Assembly: GCA_947573555.1 (NCBI GenBank)
Contig: CANPFO010000014.1
Span: 1 to 32,489, forward strand
DNA length: 32,489 nt
Direction of reading: 5' to 3'
From: an uncultured Clostridium sp.
GTDB lineage: Bacteria; Bacillota; Clostridia; TANB77; CAG-508
This document shows, piece by piece, positions 14,666-23,949 of this stretch. Position numbers and translations under genes: made by a program. Numbering within the stretch: the first letter of the stretch is position 1; every line of letters starts with the position of its first letter. The notes beneath the pieces were generated by a model. It was not told the origin of the DNA. It was given only the letters and a program-made list of their open reading frames with translations, and made no database searches.

Positions 14666-15511
14666 TTACAAGCCAGCTACAATATATTCTCCATTCTCTG
14701 TTGCTAGTATATCTCCTACTTCGGTTGTTATCGGAGATATAGCATCCATAACAATTTCGCTTAATTTATCTATTTGAACCTGTAGATTTCCTGCTGCATC
14801 TTCTGATAACTGATCCTTCATTTCTTGGAACCATGCATCAAATTTTTCCTCTTCTTCTGTGAAAAAGTTTGACATTATTTGTTTAAATTCTTCAAAGTAA
14901 GTATCATGTTCCGCTTCTTGATCTTCATAATATTTTTTATATGCTGCTTGCCATTGAGCATATAAAGTAGAAGTATCAACTTGATAAAGTAAGCTTGTAA
15001 CCCAAGGGCATTCATCACTTCCTCTACAATCCGTAATTAAGTCTTGAGTAATCTCTACACAAGAAGGACTTATTCTAATATCAGCCAATCTAAATTCTGC
15101 TATATCCTCTTCTGTATTAATATTAGGATGTATAGGATTACTTGAAGCTGAACCTTGTCTATAAACTATACTTCCAACTCTTCTTGGTTGTGTTTTATCA
15201 ACTTGAGCTATAATACTATCTATTCTTGTTAATACTTCTGAATTTTGTGATATAGTTATTATTAAATCACTTGGATTTTCAAACCACTTATCTCCAATCA
15301 AAGCATAACCAGCAGATACAATTACATTCATTCCGTTATTTGCTGCAAAAACTTGTAGAAAATCTGATGGAGTTCCTTTTGGTGTTGCAAAAACTCCATT
15401 GCTTATTAATTTTCTATATGGCCTATTCATATCTTCTGCTGAATATTTTCTATCTCCATCAATTGCATCAAAAAAGCCAGCATCTACTTTATATTTCACA
15501 TCGTTTTCCAT
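14666..15511 (-). CDS. baseplate/tail-tip structural protein
   Basis: A 281-residue protein. The N-terminal half (MENDVKYKVDAGFFDAIDGD, ...SAEDMNRPYRKLISNGVFAT) resembles phage baseplate upper-type proteins that begin tail-tip fibres. The middle is glutamate-rich and helical (YEDQEAEHDTYFEEFKQIMS), and the end is a short helical and strand region. It lies between the tail endopeptidase-type protein and the DGR target, so it may hold the target protein on the tail tip. Three CCG trinucleotides on the plus strand are all out of frame. Confidence 0.7.
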   Translation of the reverse strand: MENDVKYKVDAGFFDAIDGDRKYSAEDMNRPYRKLISNGVFATPKGTPSDFLQVFAANNGMNVIVSAGYALIGDKWFENPSDLIITISQNSEVLTRIDSIIAQVDKTQPRRVGSIVYRQGSASSNPIHPNINTEEDIAEFRLADIRISPSCVEITQDLITDCRGSDECPWVTSLLYQVDTSTLYAQWQAAYKKYYEDQEAEHDTYFEEFKQIMSNFFTEEEEKFDAWFQEMKDQLSEDAAGNLQVQIDKLSEIVMDAISPITTEVGDILATENGEYIVAGL

Positions 15512-15529
15512 TTTTGACCTCCTTTTTTA

Positions 15530-16684
15530 TTATTCTATATTTTCAAAAGTTGGTTCCATAGTGTAACCATTATCATCTCGATTTTCTATTACTTCAGATA
15601 TTCTTACATTAATAGAGATTCCATATTCATTAACGATTTTTACAATATCACCTAATTTATAATCCTTTTTATATTGGTAACTCATACCAACTATTATTTC
15701 TCCTGAAAAAGAAGTAACAGATGTATAAGCCGCCATCTTTTCATATCCAGTATTTCTTAAGTTTTCAATATAAATATTGTTACATAATTGAACATTAGTA
15801 ACTTCTTCAGCATCATTTTTAGTGATTATTGCTATATTACTTCCATTTACTTGATAATAAATTACATTATTTATAACTTTTTCTTTTCCATTTGGATAAT
15901 TTATTAGTAATTCATCATAATCAATTTCACTAGAAACACTACGAGCATCAACATATAATTCGTGTCTATCTATTCCTACACCTTTACCAATAGTTGTTGT
16001 CCTTCTTGCTACTCCTTCCCCTTCTCCAGCAATTAATGCAACATTTTTTATATTGCTATCATCTTTTGAATAATCTGTTGTAGAAATATTATCGTAATTA
16101 TGAGAAAAAGTAATATATTTACTTATATCTCTTCCCATATATAACACAAAAACAAAATTATTATTGTGAACAGTAACTCTATATCCCCATCCATATTGCT
16201 TACATAGTTCTTTTACTTTGTTTCCAACATAATCATAAGTTACTTGTTCTCGAATGGCATCAGAAAAACCAACTTTATCAGCAAGAAGAAAATTTTTGAT
16301 TCTTCTATCTGCATCTGTTGGTTTAATAATTGAATCATTAATAAGAGTTCTAATATAATCCTCTACTAATCCATTAAAATTAGTCTGTTTTACTACTATT
16401 CTCTGATTTAATATATCTGTTATATCAATTCCTGTAAGAATTAGTTCATCTCCATTTTCTTCATCAGTTTTTAGGTTTATCTTTTTGATTTTACAAACCA
16501 TATCATCATCATTTCGAGCAATATATTTACATTCTTCTATTTTCTTAAAATTTTCTTCAGAAGCTGAAATAACTAATTCACAATCACCAATATCATTATA
16601 CCTACTTGCCCATATTGCACTTGAATATGTATCAATTATATATTTTTTATTTAATTCATTATCTAATAAATAAAATTCTTCCAT
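15530..16684 (-). CDS. siphovirus Gp37-like tail protein
   Basis: A 384-residue protein starting MEEFYLLDNELNKKYIIDTY with SAIWASRYNDIGDCELVISA, a start typical of the siphovirus ReqiPepy6 Gp37-like tail family. The family forms the tail-tip hub and can carry tail-associated domains. Further motifs include GRDISKYITFSHNYDN. It follows the distal tail gene with a 6-bp gap. The ribosome binding site and start fit well. The only CCG (15730) is out of frame. Confidence 0.82.
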   Translation of the reverse strand: MEEFYLLDNELNKKYIIDTYSSAIWASRYNDIGDCELVISASEENFKKIEECKYIARNDDDMVCKIKKINLKTDEENGDELILTGIDITDILNQRIVVKQTNFNGLVEDYIRTLINDSIIKPTDADRRIKNFLLADKVGFSDAIREQVTYDYVGNKVKELCKQYGWGYRVTVHNNNFVFVLYMGRDISKYITFSHNYDNISTTDYSKDDSNIKNVALIAGEGEGVARRTTTIGKGVGIDRHELYVDARSVSSEIDYDELLINYPNGKEKVINNVIYYQVNGSNIAIITKNDAEEVTNVQLCNNIYIENLRNTGYEKMAAYTSVTSFSGEIIVGMSYQYKKDYKLGDIVKIVNEYGISINVRISEVIENRDDNGYTMEPTFENIE

Positions 16685-16690
16685 ATATTA

Positions 16691-17551
16691 TTAAACTCCT
16701 AAATATACCTTATAATAATTAAAACGGATATCTACTAACATATCATCAGATCCTTCATCAGCCAAGAAACTAAAATTATTATCTCCTATCCCTAACTGGA
16801 AGAATGTAGAACCGCTTCTAACATAAGGAATTAGATTATGTTCAACTGCATCTCTTGTTAAAATTACTGATTTACTGCCTCTATTGCAATTAATTACTAA
16901 TTTATCATTTTTTATAAACTCATAATCAAGAATAAAGTTTTCTCCATTATCAACATTACGAATCTCCAATTTTCTAACTGTACCCATAAAGGTAACATCT
17001 ATTATTAATCCAGTTTCACTTTCACTATCATTTATAACATTTGTTACCTTTTCAAGTTCAAGAGTAGAAAATGGAATTGGTTCATCTATATTTATAGAAA
17101 ATGGGAATGTAAATCCCTTTATAATTTTTGAAATGCTTTGTATTATTGTATCTATATCTTTGAAATATGGATTTGGACACAAAATTGAAATTTGAGCAAC
17201 TTGTTTTTGTGAAAAAGGAGTAACGTCTAATGTTTGAACATATCCTTCAATGAATACATCTCTTGAATCATCTTTATAATAGATTTTGCACCATTCTTTA
17301 TTTCTACAATATTTATATAATGTTAATCTGTTCTTTTGAACATCTCCATTAATATAAACAGTAATAACAATTTCTCTATTTGGAATTCTTGAACTATTAA
17401 AAGAAGATCCATCACCATTTGCATAATTTGATGTATTTATATTTGCATTTGGAGGGTTTAAACCAGAAATATCTGTTACTTGAAAGTTTTCTTCATTATT
17501 TGTAAGTTCTAAAACCGCTCCTTTGGCATTTTCTATTTTTAGTATAAACAT
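16691..17551 (-). CDS. distal tail protein (Dit-like)
   Basis: A 286-residue protein. The N-terminus (MFILKIENAKGAVLELTNNE followed by FQVTDISGLNPPNANINTSN) and RIPNREIVITVYINGD are typical of Dit-type phage tail proteins, which form the ring joining tail tube to tip. It is placed between tape measure and hub genes, as expected. Two CCG trinucleotides (16812, 17515) are out of frame. Confidence 0.85.
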   Translation of the reverse strand: MFILKIENAKGAVLELTNNEENFQVTDISGLNPPNANINTSNYANGDGSSFNSSRIPNREIVITVYINGDVQKNRLTLYKYCRNKEWCKIYYKDDSRDVFIEGYVQTLDVTPFSQKQVAQISILCPNPYFKDIDTIIQSISKIIKGFTFPFSINIDEPIPFSTLELEKVTNVINDSESETGLIIDVTFMGTVRKLEIRNVDNGENFILDYEFIKNDKLVINCNRGSKSVILTRDAVEHNLIPYVRSGSTFFQLGIGDNNFSFLADEGSDDMLVDIRFNYYKVYLGV

Positions 17552-17566
17552 TTCTATTTCCCCTCC

Positions 17567-20500
17567 TTATGCATTTGCATTTACTAAATTTAACAAATTC
17601 TTTGTTTGTCTGTATAGTTGTAACCTTGATGGTTGCTTTGGTGCATTAATGATTTGTGTGAAATTATTAGTGTTTGAAGTAGTATTTGATATATTATTTG
17701 TAGTTGCTGCATTATTACCTTTTAATTGTTCTTTCATATCATTTGCTACTGCTTTAATCCAATATTTATTTTTATGCAATGGAACAACAGCCTCGTCTCC
17801 TTTTCCTTCAAGCAAGTATGGCTTACCTTTTTTTACAACAGTACCCATTTCTAGTTGTGGAATTTGCGGAACATTAAAACTATGTATCCAGTCAAAAGGT
17901 TTAATTCCTACTATTTCAATACCTTTTATCTTTTCTAATATTCCATTTATAGCATTAAAAGGAACCGCTATTACTTTATTTATTCCACCTATTATTCCAT
18001 TAACAACTGTTTTAAAAACATTAACAATTCCTTCTTTTATTCCATCAAAAATTTTTCCTCCTGCACTAAATACATTCTTTACAGCTTGCCATGCATTTGA
18101 AAATATATTTTTAAACCAATCAGTAACATGAGAAAATGCATTTTGTATGCCTTGCCAAATTCCTCCAAAGAAATCTCCTACTCCAGAAAAGGCATTTTTT
18201 ATACCTTCCCATGCTCCTTGGAACATATTTCTAAACCAATCGCCTATTCCACTAAGTATTGAAGTTACATTATCCCAAAGACCACCAAAGAACTCTCCAA
18301 TACCTTGGAAGATTGCTACAATATTGTCCCAAGCTTGTTGAAACATATCTCTAAACCAATTTCCTACATTTGCAAAAACATTCTTTATTCCTTCCCATGC
18401 TCCGTTGAAAAAATTGTCCTAGTTGTTCTGGTAATTGTGCTAAAGCTTGAAAAATTGCTACAATTATTTGTGGAATTGCTTTTATTAATTCCATACATAT
18501 TTGAGGAATTGCCATAACAAGTCCCATAAATAATTGAATTGCTCCTTGTATAAGTGTTGGTAAATTTTCAATTAATACTTGTACTATTGTCATAACAATT
18601 TTAGGAATTTCAGGTATTAAAGCTTGTATAATTTGTGGTATTGCATCTATTATTCCCATTAGCAATTGAATTGCTCCTTGTATAATTGCACTTATTCCAT
18701 TTATTAAACCATTTACTATTGCTTTTATAATTGTTGGTAAAGCATCTAAAATAGCATCTATAATTTGAGGAATAGCATCTATTATTCCCATTAATAATTG
18801 AACTGCACCATCTATCAAAAGAGGTATTCCTGTTATTAATCCATTTACTATACTATCTATTATTTGAGGTAGAGCATTCAAAATTGATTTAATTACTGTT
18901 GGAATTGCTTGTACAATTGCCATAAAAAATTGAATTGCTCCTTGTATTAAATCTGGAATAGCATTTACTAGTGCTTGTATTACTTTTGGAATCATATCCA
19001 CTATTGCAGTAACGATTTGTGGTATTGCTGCGGATAATCCCTCTAAAAGATTTGATATTATTTCTACACCAGCATTTATTAAATCAGGAGCAAATCCTGC
19101 TAATGTATTAATTATTGAAGTAATCAAAGAAGGTATGGCTTCAATCAATCCTTGAATTAATCCTGTAAGGCCAGTTAATAAATCTGGTAACATCTCACTT
19201 ATCATATCTATTATTTGAGGTAGTAATTCATTTAGTAGTGATAATATACTATCAATAACTAATTTTACTTTTGGTAATATATTCTCCAAAACAGTACCAA
19301 CACTATCGATAAAGTTTTCCATCAAAGTATCAAAATTTGAATTTTCATCAGCCATTCCAGTTAATAAATTGGTCCATGCTGATTTCATTGATCCTATTGA
19401 ACCTTGAATTGTTGTACTAGCTTCTTTTGCTGTTGTACCTGTGATGTCCATTTCCGTTTGAACAATATGTATAGCTTCTGTAATATCAGCAAAACTATCA
19501 ATGCTTAAATTTGCCATTTCTCCATTTGCTTTTTTAACCTTATTTGCATCTGCAATAAGCCTTTCCATTTCTGATTTGGTACCACCATATCCTAGTTTTA
19601 GGTTATCTAGCATCGTATAATTTTGTTTAGCAAATCCTTGATAAGCATTTTGAATACTTTCCATGCTTGTACCCATTTTATTTGCATTATCTGACATATC
19701 TGTTATTGCTGTATCGGCAACTTTAGCAGCTTTTTCTGTATCTCCATTTAAACTTTGTAGTAATGAAGCTGAAAAAGATGTTACTGTTTCCATATATTCA
19801 TTAGCAGAAAGTCCTGCTGTTTTATAAGCATTATTTGCGTAGTTTTCAACTATAGGTGCACTATCTTTAAATAAGGTCTCAACACCACCAACTAATTGCT
19901 CATAGTCAGAATATGCTGCTATCGCTTGTTTTCCAACATCAACTATTGCTCCTCCTAATTTCACTAATGCTCCTATTCCAGCCTCAATAGCACTTGTTGC
20001 TAAATTAGCTAGAACTCCCTTCATAACGGTAAAACCACCTTGAGAAGCTTCATTGGCAGAATCTCCTGCATCCTTTATACTTTTATCTAATTTATCTGCA
20101 GCTTTATCAGCTTTTTCCATTTCCTCTTTATTTTCTTGTAGTTCCGTTGATAAAGTTTTTACTTCCTTACCTAATTTCTTTGCTTCTGTTGAATTTGCTC
20201 CATATTGTATAAATGCTTCTTTATATGCTTCCTTTGCTTTATTAACTGCACTTTGTTGTGCTTCAATTGTACTTGATAATTGACTTGTTGCACTTTTTGC
20301 TTTTTGCTCTGCTGATTGTACTTCTTGTAATTTTGAACTATAATTACTATATTCCTTTTTAGCTTTTGCTACTGTTGCCTCTTGATTATTTACAGTAACA
20401 GTTAAATCTGCAACTTGTTTCTTCATAGATGAGTGAGCAGATTCTGCTTTATTTAATTGGCTTTCTAAATTTCTAACTTCATCAGAATTTTCTCCATAAG

Positions 20501-20816
20501 TTTTTTTAGCTTCTTCTAGTTTTTGTTTTAGGTTCTCAACTTCAGTAGCAGATAGTTTCTCATATTTTTGTGCAGTTTGTAATTGTGATTGATATGCTTG
20601 TAGTTTTGATGTTTGAGCTTCTATTGATGTTTTTAATTGCTTCAATTTAGCATTTAAACCATCTGTTGATTTTGACCAATCATCCAATCCACTACTAGCT
20701 TTGCTAAATTCTGATTTAGAGAGTTTCATTAGATTATTTGCTTCAGTTATATTTTTCTTAAATTCAGATATATCCAGCTTATATTTAGTTGTTATATCTT
20801 CGCCTTTATTAGCCAC
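17567..20816 (-). CDS. tail tape measure protein, one CGG shift
   Basis: In total 1082 residues when read through CGG (18402-18404). The N-terminal third is coiled coil (EVENLKQKLEEAKKTYGENS), the middle is the phage tape-measure core (GVETLFKDSAPIVENYANNA), then many amphipathic membrane-like repeats (GAIQLLMGIIDAIPQII). Near the 3' end the zero frame gives LGQFFQ, CGG, and then SMGRNKECF to a stop at 18351. Skipping C gives GAWEGIKNVFANVGNWFRDM and joins the frame ending at 17567, which repeats the same W-rich units. A downstream unit of the same gene has CAAGGAGCATGGGAAGG where this site has CAACGGAGCATGGGAAGG, so the difference is exactly one C. The protein sets tail length. Confidence 0.92.
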
Positions 20817-20843
20817 TTTTACTCACCTCTTTTTTAATGCAAA

Positions 20844-21397
20844 TTAAAACCAGCTGTCTCCAGCTGGTCTCCTGTTTATTTTTTTCTTTTTGGTTTTACC
20901 TTTATCATCATAAATATTTAATCTTCTAACTAATAAAAATACTTCCTTTATTTTTTCTTTTCTTATTGAAAATGGTGTAACTTCTGGAAATCGTTCGCAA
21001 ATTTGCATTTCCAATTCAAAGAATATCTGATAAAGGGGAACATCAGATATGTCCCCCTCTTCTAGTTTTTTCCGTTATTTCCTTTAGTTATTTGATTAAT
21101 TGAATATGTTACTATATTAGATAAAGCATCTACTATTTCACTTATTTTGGTATTTCTTAATTCTTCGTCTGTTAAACCTTCAAAGACATCTTTAAGTAAT
21201 GGTTTAACAATATCCATTGAATGTGCTAATACTTTTGCAACTGCCTTTAATAATTCTGTTCTATTATCTGCTTGAATATTATCAATATCCATAACATCTA
21301 ATAGATCTTCTACTGTTCCAAACATCAAATCGTATGTTTCTGCAGTATAAGTCTTAATCACTTTTCTTTTTTCATAAATGTTTAATTTTAGATCCAT
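20844..21397 (-). CDS. tail assembly chaperone GT fusion made by -1 frameshift
   Basis: The short chaperone (21062-21397) ends GGA-AAA-AAC-TAG. A -1 slip on A-AAA-AAC gives GKKLEEGDISDVPLYQIFFE, then ERFPEVTPFSIRKEKIKEVF and a stop at 20844-20846. The fusion is 184 residues. Long-tailed phages make a G and a GT form of this chaperone by -1 frameshifting to help load tail-tube subunits on the tape measure. Position between major tail protein and tape measure is exactly as known. The T part has no start codon of its own. Confidence 0.85.
21062..21397 (-). CDS. tail assembly chaperone, short form (G)
   Basis: A 111-residue protein starting MDLKLNIYEKRKVIKTYTAE with a helical body (LDVMDIDNIQADNRTELLKA). 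It is the zero-frame product ending at TAG 21062-21064. It helps assemble the tail tube around the tape measure together with the GT form. It lies 11 nt downstream of the major tail protein gene. Confidence 0.85.
   Translation of the reverse strand: MDLKLNIYEKRKVIKTYTAETYDLMFGTVEDLLDVMDIDNIQADNRTELLKAVAKVLAHSMDIVKPLLKDVFEGLTDEELRNTKISEIVDALSNIVTYSINQITKGNNGKN
21065..21071 (-). promoter_or_regulatory. -1 slippery heptamer A-AAA-AAC
   Basis: In the zero frame GGA-AAA-AAC the heptamer is X-XXY-YYZ type and is followed directly by the TAG stop. It is the classic site for -1 slippage and generates the GT chaperone. Confidence 0.85.
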
Positions 21398-21408
21398 CTT
21401 TTATCCTC

Positions 21409-22038
21409 CTAAGCTTCAATTGCTATTTTTTCTAAAGTATCTATTGTTGTTACTTTATCAAAGAATGTACTTACATCTGCAAGACCTTTTGCAACATCAA
21501 CATTGATAGCTTTTGCTGTTTTTCCTGTTTTATTAAATTTATGTGTTGTAGAAATTCCTGTATAAGTTATTTCTTGACCATTTGAATCTGTTCCATCATT
21601 TTCTGTTGCGTGTGTATTATCAGGAATATTAAATGTTCCTTTGTGTCTCCATACAAATACTTCATCACCATTAGTCTTTTTAGTTTTATATCCTAAAGCG
21701 AAATATTTTACTTTTCTTTCTCCTTCTATCAATGTTCCTGTTTCTTCATCATAATCTTGTCCTGTGATTAATGCTAGTTTATCTTGAGGAATTACAGATA
21801 CAGAACATTTAATTTCATCTGCTCCTGTAGAATTAATTACGATCGCAGCCATATTGTTATAATATTTTGATTCACTTGAATTACTTGTAGTTTTTGAAAT
21901 TTCTCCAACACCAACTAATTCAATTACTTCTCCTGTTGTGTAACCTTCTCCCTCTTTATTATTATCAGTTAATACTTCAGCTATAACTAAATCTGTCACG
22001 CCTCTGTATTCAACAATTTCATCAAGATTTTTGTTCAT
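21409..22038 (-). CDS. major tail (tube) protein
   Basis: A 209-residue protein starting MNKNLDEIVEYRGVTDLVIA. Strand-rich body with TGEVIELVGVGEISKTTSNS and KYFALGYKTKKTNGDEVFVW is typical of phi13-type/Siphoviridae major tail proteins in Firmicutes. It polymerises into the tail tube. The place between the gp11-like tail-completion gene and the chaperone pair agrees. There is no CGG at all. Confidence 0.9.
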   Translation of the reverse strand: MNKNLDEIVEYRGVTDLVIAEVLTDNNKEGEGYTTGEVIELVGVGEISKTTSNSSESKYYNNMAAIVINSTGADEIKCSVSVIPQDKLALITGQDYDEETGTLIEGERKVKYFALGYKTKKTNGDEVFVWRHKGTFNIPDNTHATENDGTDSNGQEITYTGISTTHKFNKTGKTAKAINVDVAKGLADVSTFFDKVTTIDTLEKIAIEA

Positions 22039-22051
22039 GTTTTTACCCTCC

Positions 22052-22396
22052 TTATAAAATTTCTATTTTTTTTACGGCTATTCCTCTTCCTGTTTGTGTA
22101 GGTTCATCACTATCAACATCATAGCCTTTACCACTAACTATGAACCCTTTTTCTTTTAATTTACTTTTTGCTTTTAATAATTCTGTATTTACTAATTTGG
22201 GGTTGTTTGAATAAAATGCAACAATGAAAAGCCATATTGTTTTGTGTTCTTCATTATTGTAAAAGCTATCACCATCTGTACTCATATTCTTAAATGTAAA
22301 ATATGAATCAGGATAGCCTTCTTCTTGATTCATCGTACCTTGTTGGAAAACTGGATAATTCAAACCTTCCAATGTACTAACTAGCTCATCTTTCAT
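22052..22396 (-). CDS. tail-completion protein (gp11-like)
   Basis: A 114-residue protein starting MKDELVSTLEGLNYPVFQQG, with YPDSYFTFKNMSTDGDSFYN. Size and place match the head-to-tail connector component that terminates the tail tube (gp11/DUF806-like). It comes directly after the HK97 gp10-like gene with no gap. Confidence 0.72.
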   Translation of the reverse strand: MKDELVSTLEGLNYPVFQQGTMNQEEGYPDSYFTFKNMSTDGDSFYNNEEHKTIWLFIVAFYSNNPKLVNTELLKAKSKLKEKGFIVSGKGYDVDSDEPTQTGRGIAVKKIEIL

Positions 22397-22855
22397 TTAT
22401 CCATTCAACCTCCTTATTTCATTATTAAATATTTCTTTTTGTGCTTCTGCTACTTCTTTGCGTGTACTACTACCAAAAAAGGCATTGTACATTTTTGCAT
22501 CTCTTTTTGTTTCTTCAGCTACACCTAGATTCTTTCCATATTGATTACTTACTGCATGGCTTTGTGTACCATACATTAAAAATATTGAAGCTAATCCACC
22601 TTCGCTAATACTAAAACCTGTCTTTACACTTGCAAGAGTACCACTCCATTCAATTTCTGCTTCTTTTCGTAGAGTTTTCTCTGTTTGATGTGTTTCATTA
22701 TGTGGTGTTATTGCATCTTGTGCTTTTTGTGTAATAATTTCATGAGTTTTCTTTAAGGCTTTTTCTGATATGTTTTTTACATTACCATTTAATTTATTAA
22801 GTCTTGCTATTGCCTCTTCAAAACCATCAAATTCTATGCGTGATTTATTACTCAT
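22397..22855 (-). CDS. HK97 gp10-like head-tail connector
   Basis: From ATG 22855 (ribosome binding site GGTGG 8 nt upstream), 152 residues: MSNKSRIEFDGFEEAIARLN and KKTHEIITQKAQDAITPHNE, then FLMYGTQSHAVSNQYGKNLG. This is the HK97 gp10 type with its typical GT..H loop. It helps join head and tail. A longer start at 22876 lacks a suitable ribosome binding site. The previous gene ends with TGA at 22857, one base before this start. Confidence 0.82.
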   Translation of the reverse strand: MSNKSRIEFDGFEEAIARLNKLNGNVKNISEKALKKTHEIITQKAQDAITPHNETHQTEKTLRKEAEIEWSGTLASVKTGFSISEGGLASIFLMYGTQSHAVSNQYGKNLGVAEETKRDAKMYNAFFGSSTRKEVAEAQKEIFNNEIRRLNG

Positions 22856-22856
22856 A

Positions 22857-23246
22857 TCAAGCACCACCTTTGACACGTTTTATTTTGAATTTCAAAAATT
22901 GATGCCTTTGGTTTATATCTTCAGGTTCGTTAATAATATCAAATATAGCTCCATCATTAGCTCTTGCTATTCTACAATTACTATTAATGTCTGGTCTGTA
23001 CCATGTTTCTACATTTGCAGTATCTTCTATGGAATATATACCATTTACTGTTTTTTCTGTTCCACCATAAGTTTTGAAACTTCCAAAAAACAAATTCACT
23101 GATTTTTTATTTTTATCTTTTACAGACAAAGCTTCTTCAACTGTTGGATATTCTTTTTTATTAACACCATTTATTTTAGATATTGATTTTGGGATCAACA
23201 ATACAAGTGGAATAGGATTTTTTATTTCTAGTCTATAATCACTCAT
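22857..23246 (-). CDS. phage head-closure/head-tail adaptor
   Basis: A 129-residue protein from ATG 23246, starting MSDYRLEIKNPIPLVLLIPK. It ends HQFLKFKIKRVKGGA. It lies between the gp6-like adaptor and gp10-like gene, so it is the head-closure (stopper) protein by place and size. The start overlaps the previous gene by 8 nt (ATGA type overlap). An upstream in-frame start at 23309 is less likely because of the overlap. Confidence 0.72.
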   Translation of the reverse strand: MSDYRLEIKNPIPLVLLIPKSISKINGVNKKEYPTVEEALSVKDKNKKSVNLFFGSFKTYGGTEKTVNGIYSIEDTANVETWYRPDINSNCRIARANDGAIFDIINEPEDINQRHQFLKFKIKRVKGGA

Positions 23247-23544
23247 TTTTATCACCTTCACTATTCTCTTTGGTGCTTTCTTTTTCAATATCAGAACTAT
23301 CTTTGCCACTTAATTGAATTGCTCTTTGTAAAAAATATGGAGAGAACGATGTCCCTCCACTTCCATAATTCCATAAATCTGATACACCTCTTGCAATTAC
23401 ACCAACTGTCGAAGAAGCATCAACAACCTCTTTCTTTACTCCACCATCTAAAAGAAACTGCTTTACATCATCAATATAACCTTGAATCGTGTCATCTTGA
23501 TATTCTCCAGTAATTCCAAGTCGTTTTTTTACTTCTTCTAACAT
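23239..23544 (-). CDS. gp6-like head-tail adaptor
   Basis: A 101-residue protein starting MLEEVKKRLGITGEYQDDTI, with IDDVKQFLLDGGVKKEVVD, the helical start of HK97 gp6-like adaptors. It forms a ring under the portal. The last part is acidic and variable. It comes after the KAEE-repeat protein and before the stopper. Confidence 0.83.
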   Translation of the reverse strand: MLEEVKKRLGITGEYQDDTIQGYIDDVKQFLLDGGVKKEVVDASSTVGVIARGVSDLWNYGSGGTSFSPYFLQRAIQLSGKDSSDIEKESTKENSEGDKNE

Positions 23545-23557
23545 ATTACTTACTCCT

Positions 23558-23893
23558 TTAATCTAGCTTTTCAACTAATCTTTTTTCATTAGTTAATAAC
23601 TCTTTAGCTCTATCTTTATCAACATAGATTTCATCATTAACTGCATAGTCTTGTTTAGTGTATTTATCAGTAAATCCAATCAAAACTCTTAATTTTACTG
23701 CATCAGCTTTTTTCTTTTCAGCTTCAGCTTTTGCTTTCGCCTCTTCCTCTGCTTTGGCTTTTTCTTCAGCTTCAGCTTTTGCTTTTGCTTCTTCCTCTGC
23801 TTTGGCTTTTTCTTCAGCTTCAGCTTTTGCTTTTGCTTCTTCCTCTGCCTTTAATTTTTCTTCATTATTTACATTCTCTTGTTTTGTTGCCAT
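23558..23893 (-). CDS. low-complexity KAEE-repeat protein of the head module
   Basis: A 111-residue protein. [15 protein letters not shown] leads into three 16-residue repeats ([16 protein letters not shown]), then a folded tail ([20 protein letters not shown] with [12 protein letters not shown]). Only the last 50 residues look folded; the repeats would form a long charged helix. Its place between capsid and adaptor genes and the tail motif match small head proteins such as Rho-N-like or decoration-type, but no function is proven. Confidence 0.6.
   Translation of the reverse strand: MATKQENVNNEEKLKAEEEAKAKAEAEEKAKAEEEAKAKAEAEEKAKAEEEAKAKAEAEKKKADAVKLRVLIGFTDKYTKQDYAVNDEIYVDKDRAKELLTNEKRLVEKLD
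23717..23860 (-). repeat. three tandem 48-bp repeats
   Basis: Units start at 23717, 23765 and 23813, each encoding 16 residues of the Lys-Ala-Glu type. The first and last copies have a few changes. Copy number is likely to vary between strains through slippage. Confidence 0.85.
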
Positions 23894-23949
23894 TTTATAT
23901 GACCTCCTTTTTCAAAATAATTAATTAAGGGGATTTTCATCCCCTCTTC

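Noticed and set aside
17523..18131. 202-codon plus-strand frame
   Set aside because: Antisense shadow of the tape measure repeats; no ribosome binding site.
20849..20868. Perfect 8-bp hairpin as a stimulator of the -1 frameshift
   Set aside because: It is about 200 nt downstream of the slippery site, much too far to stimulate it; it may only be a weak structure in the coding end.
23717..23860. Possible CRISPR array
   Set aside because: The 48-bp repeats are contiguous, without spacers, and keep an open reading frame.
23658..23928. Plus-strand frames rich in Ala/Ser/Phe or Leu
   Set aside because: They are shadows of the KAEE repeats on the minus strand.
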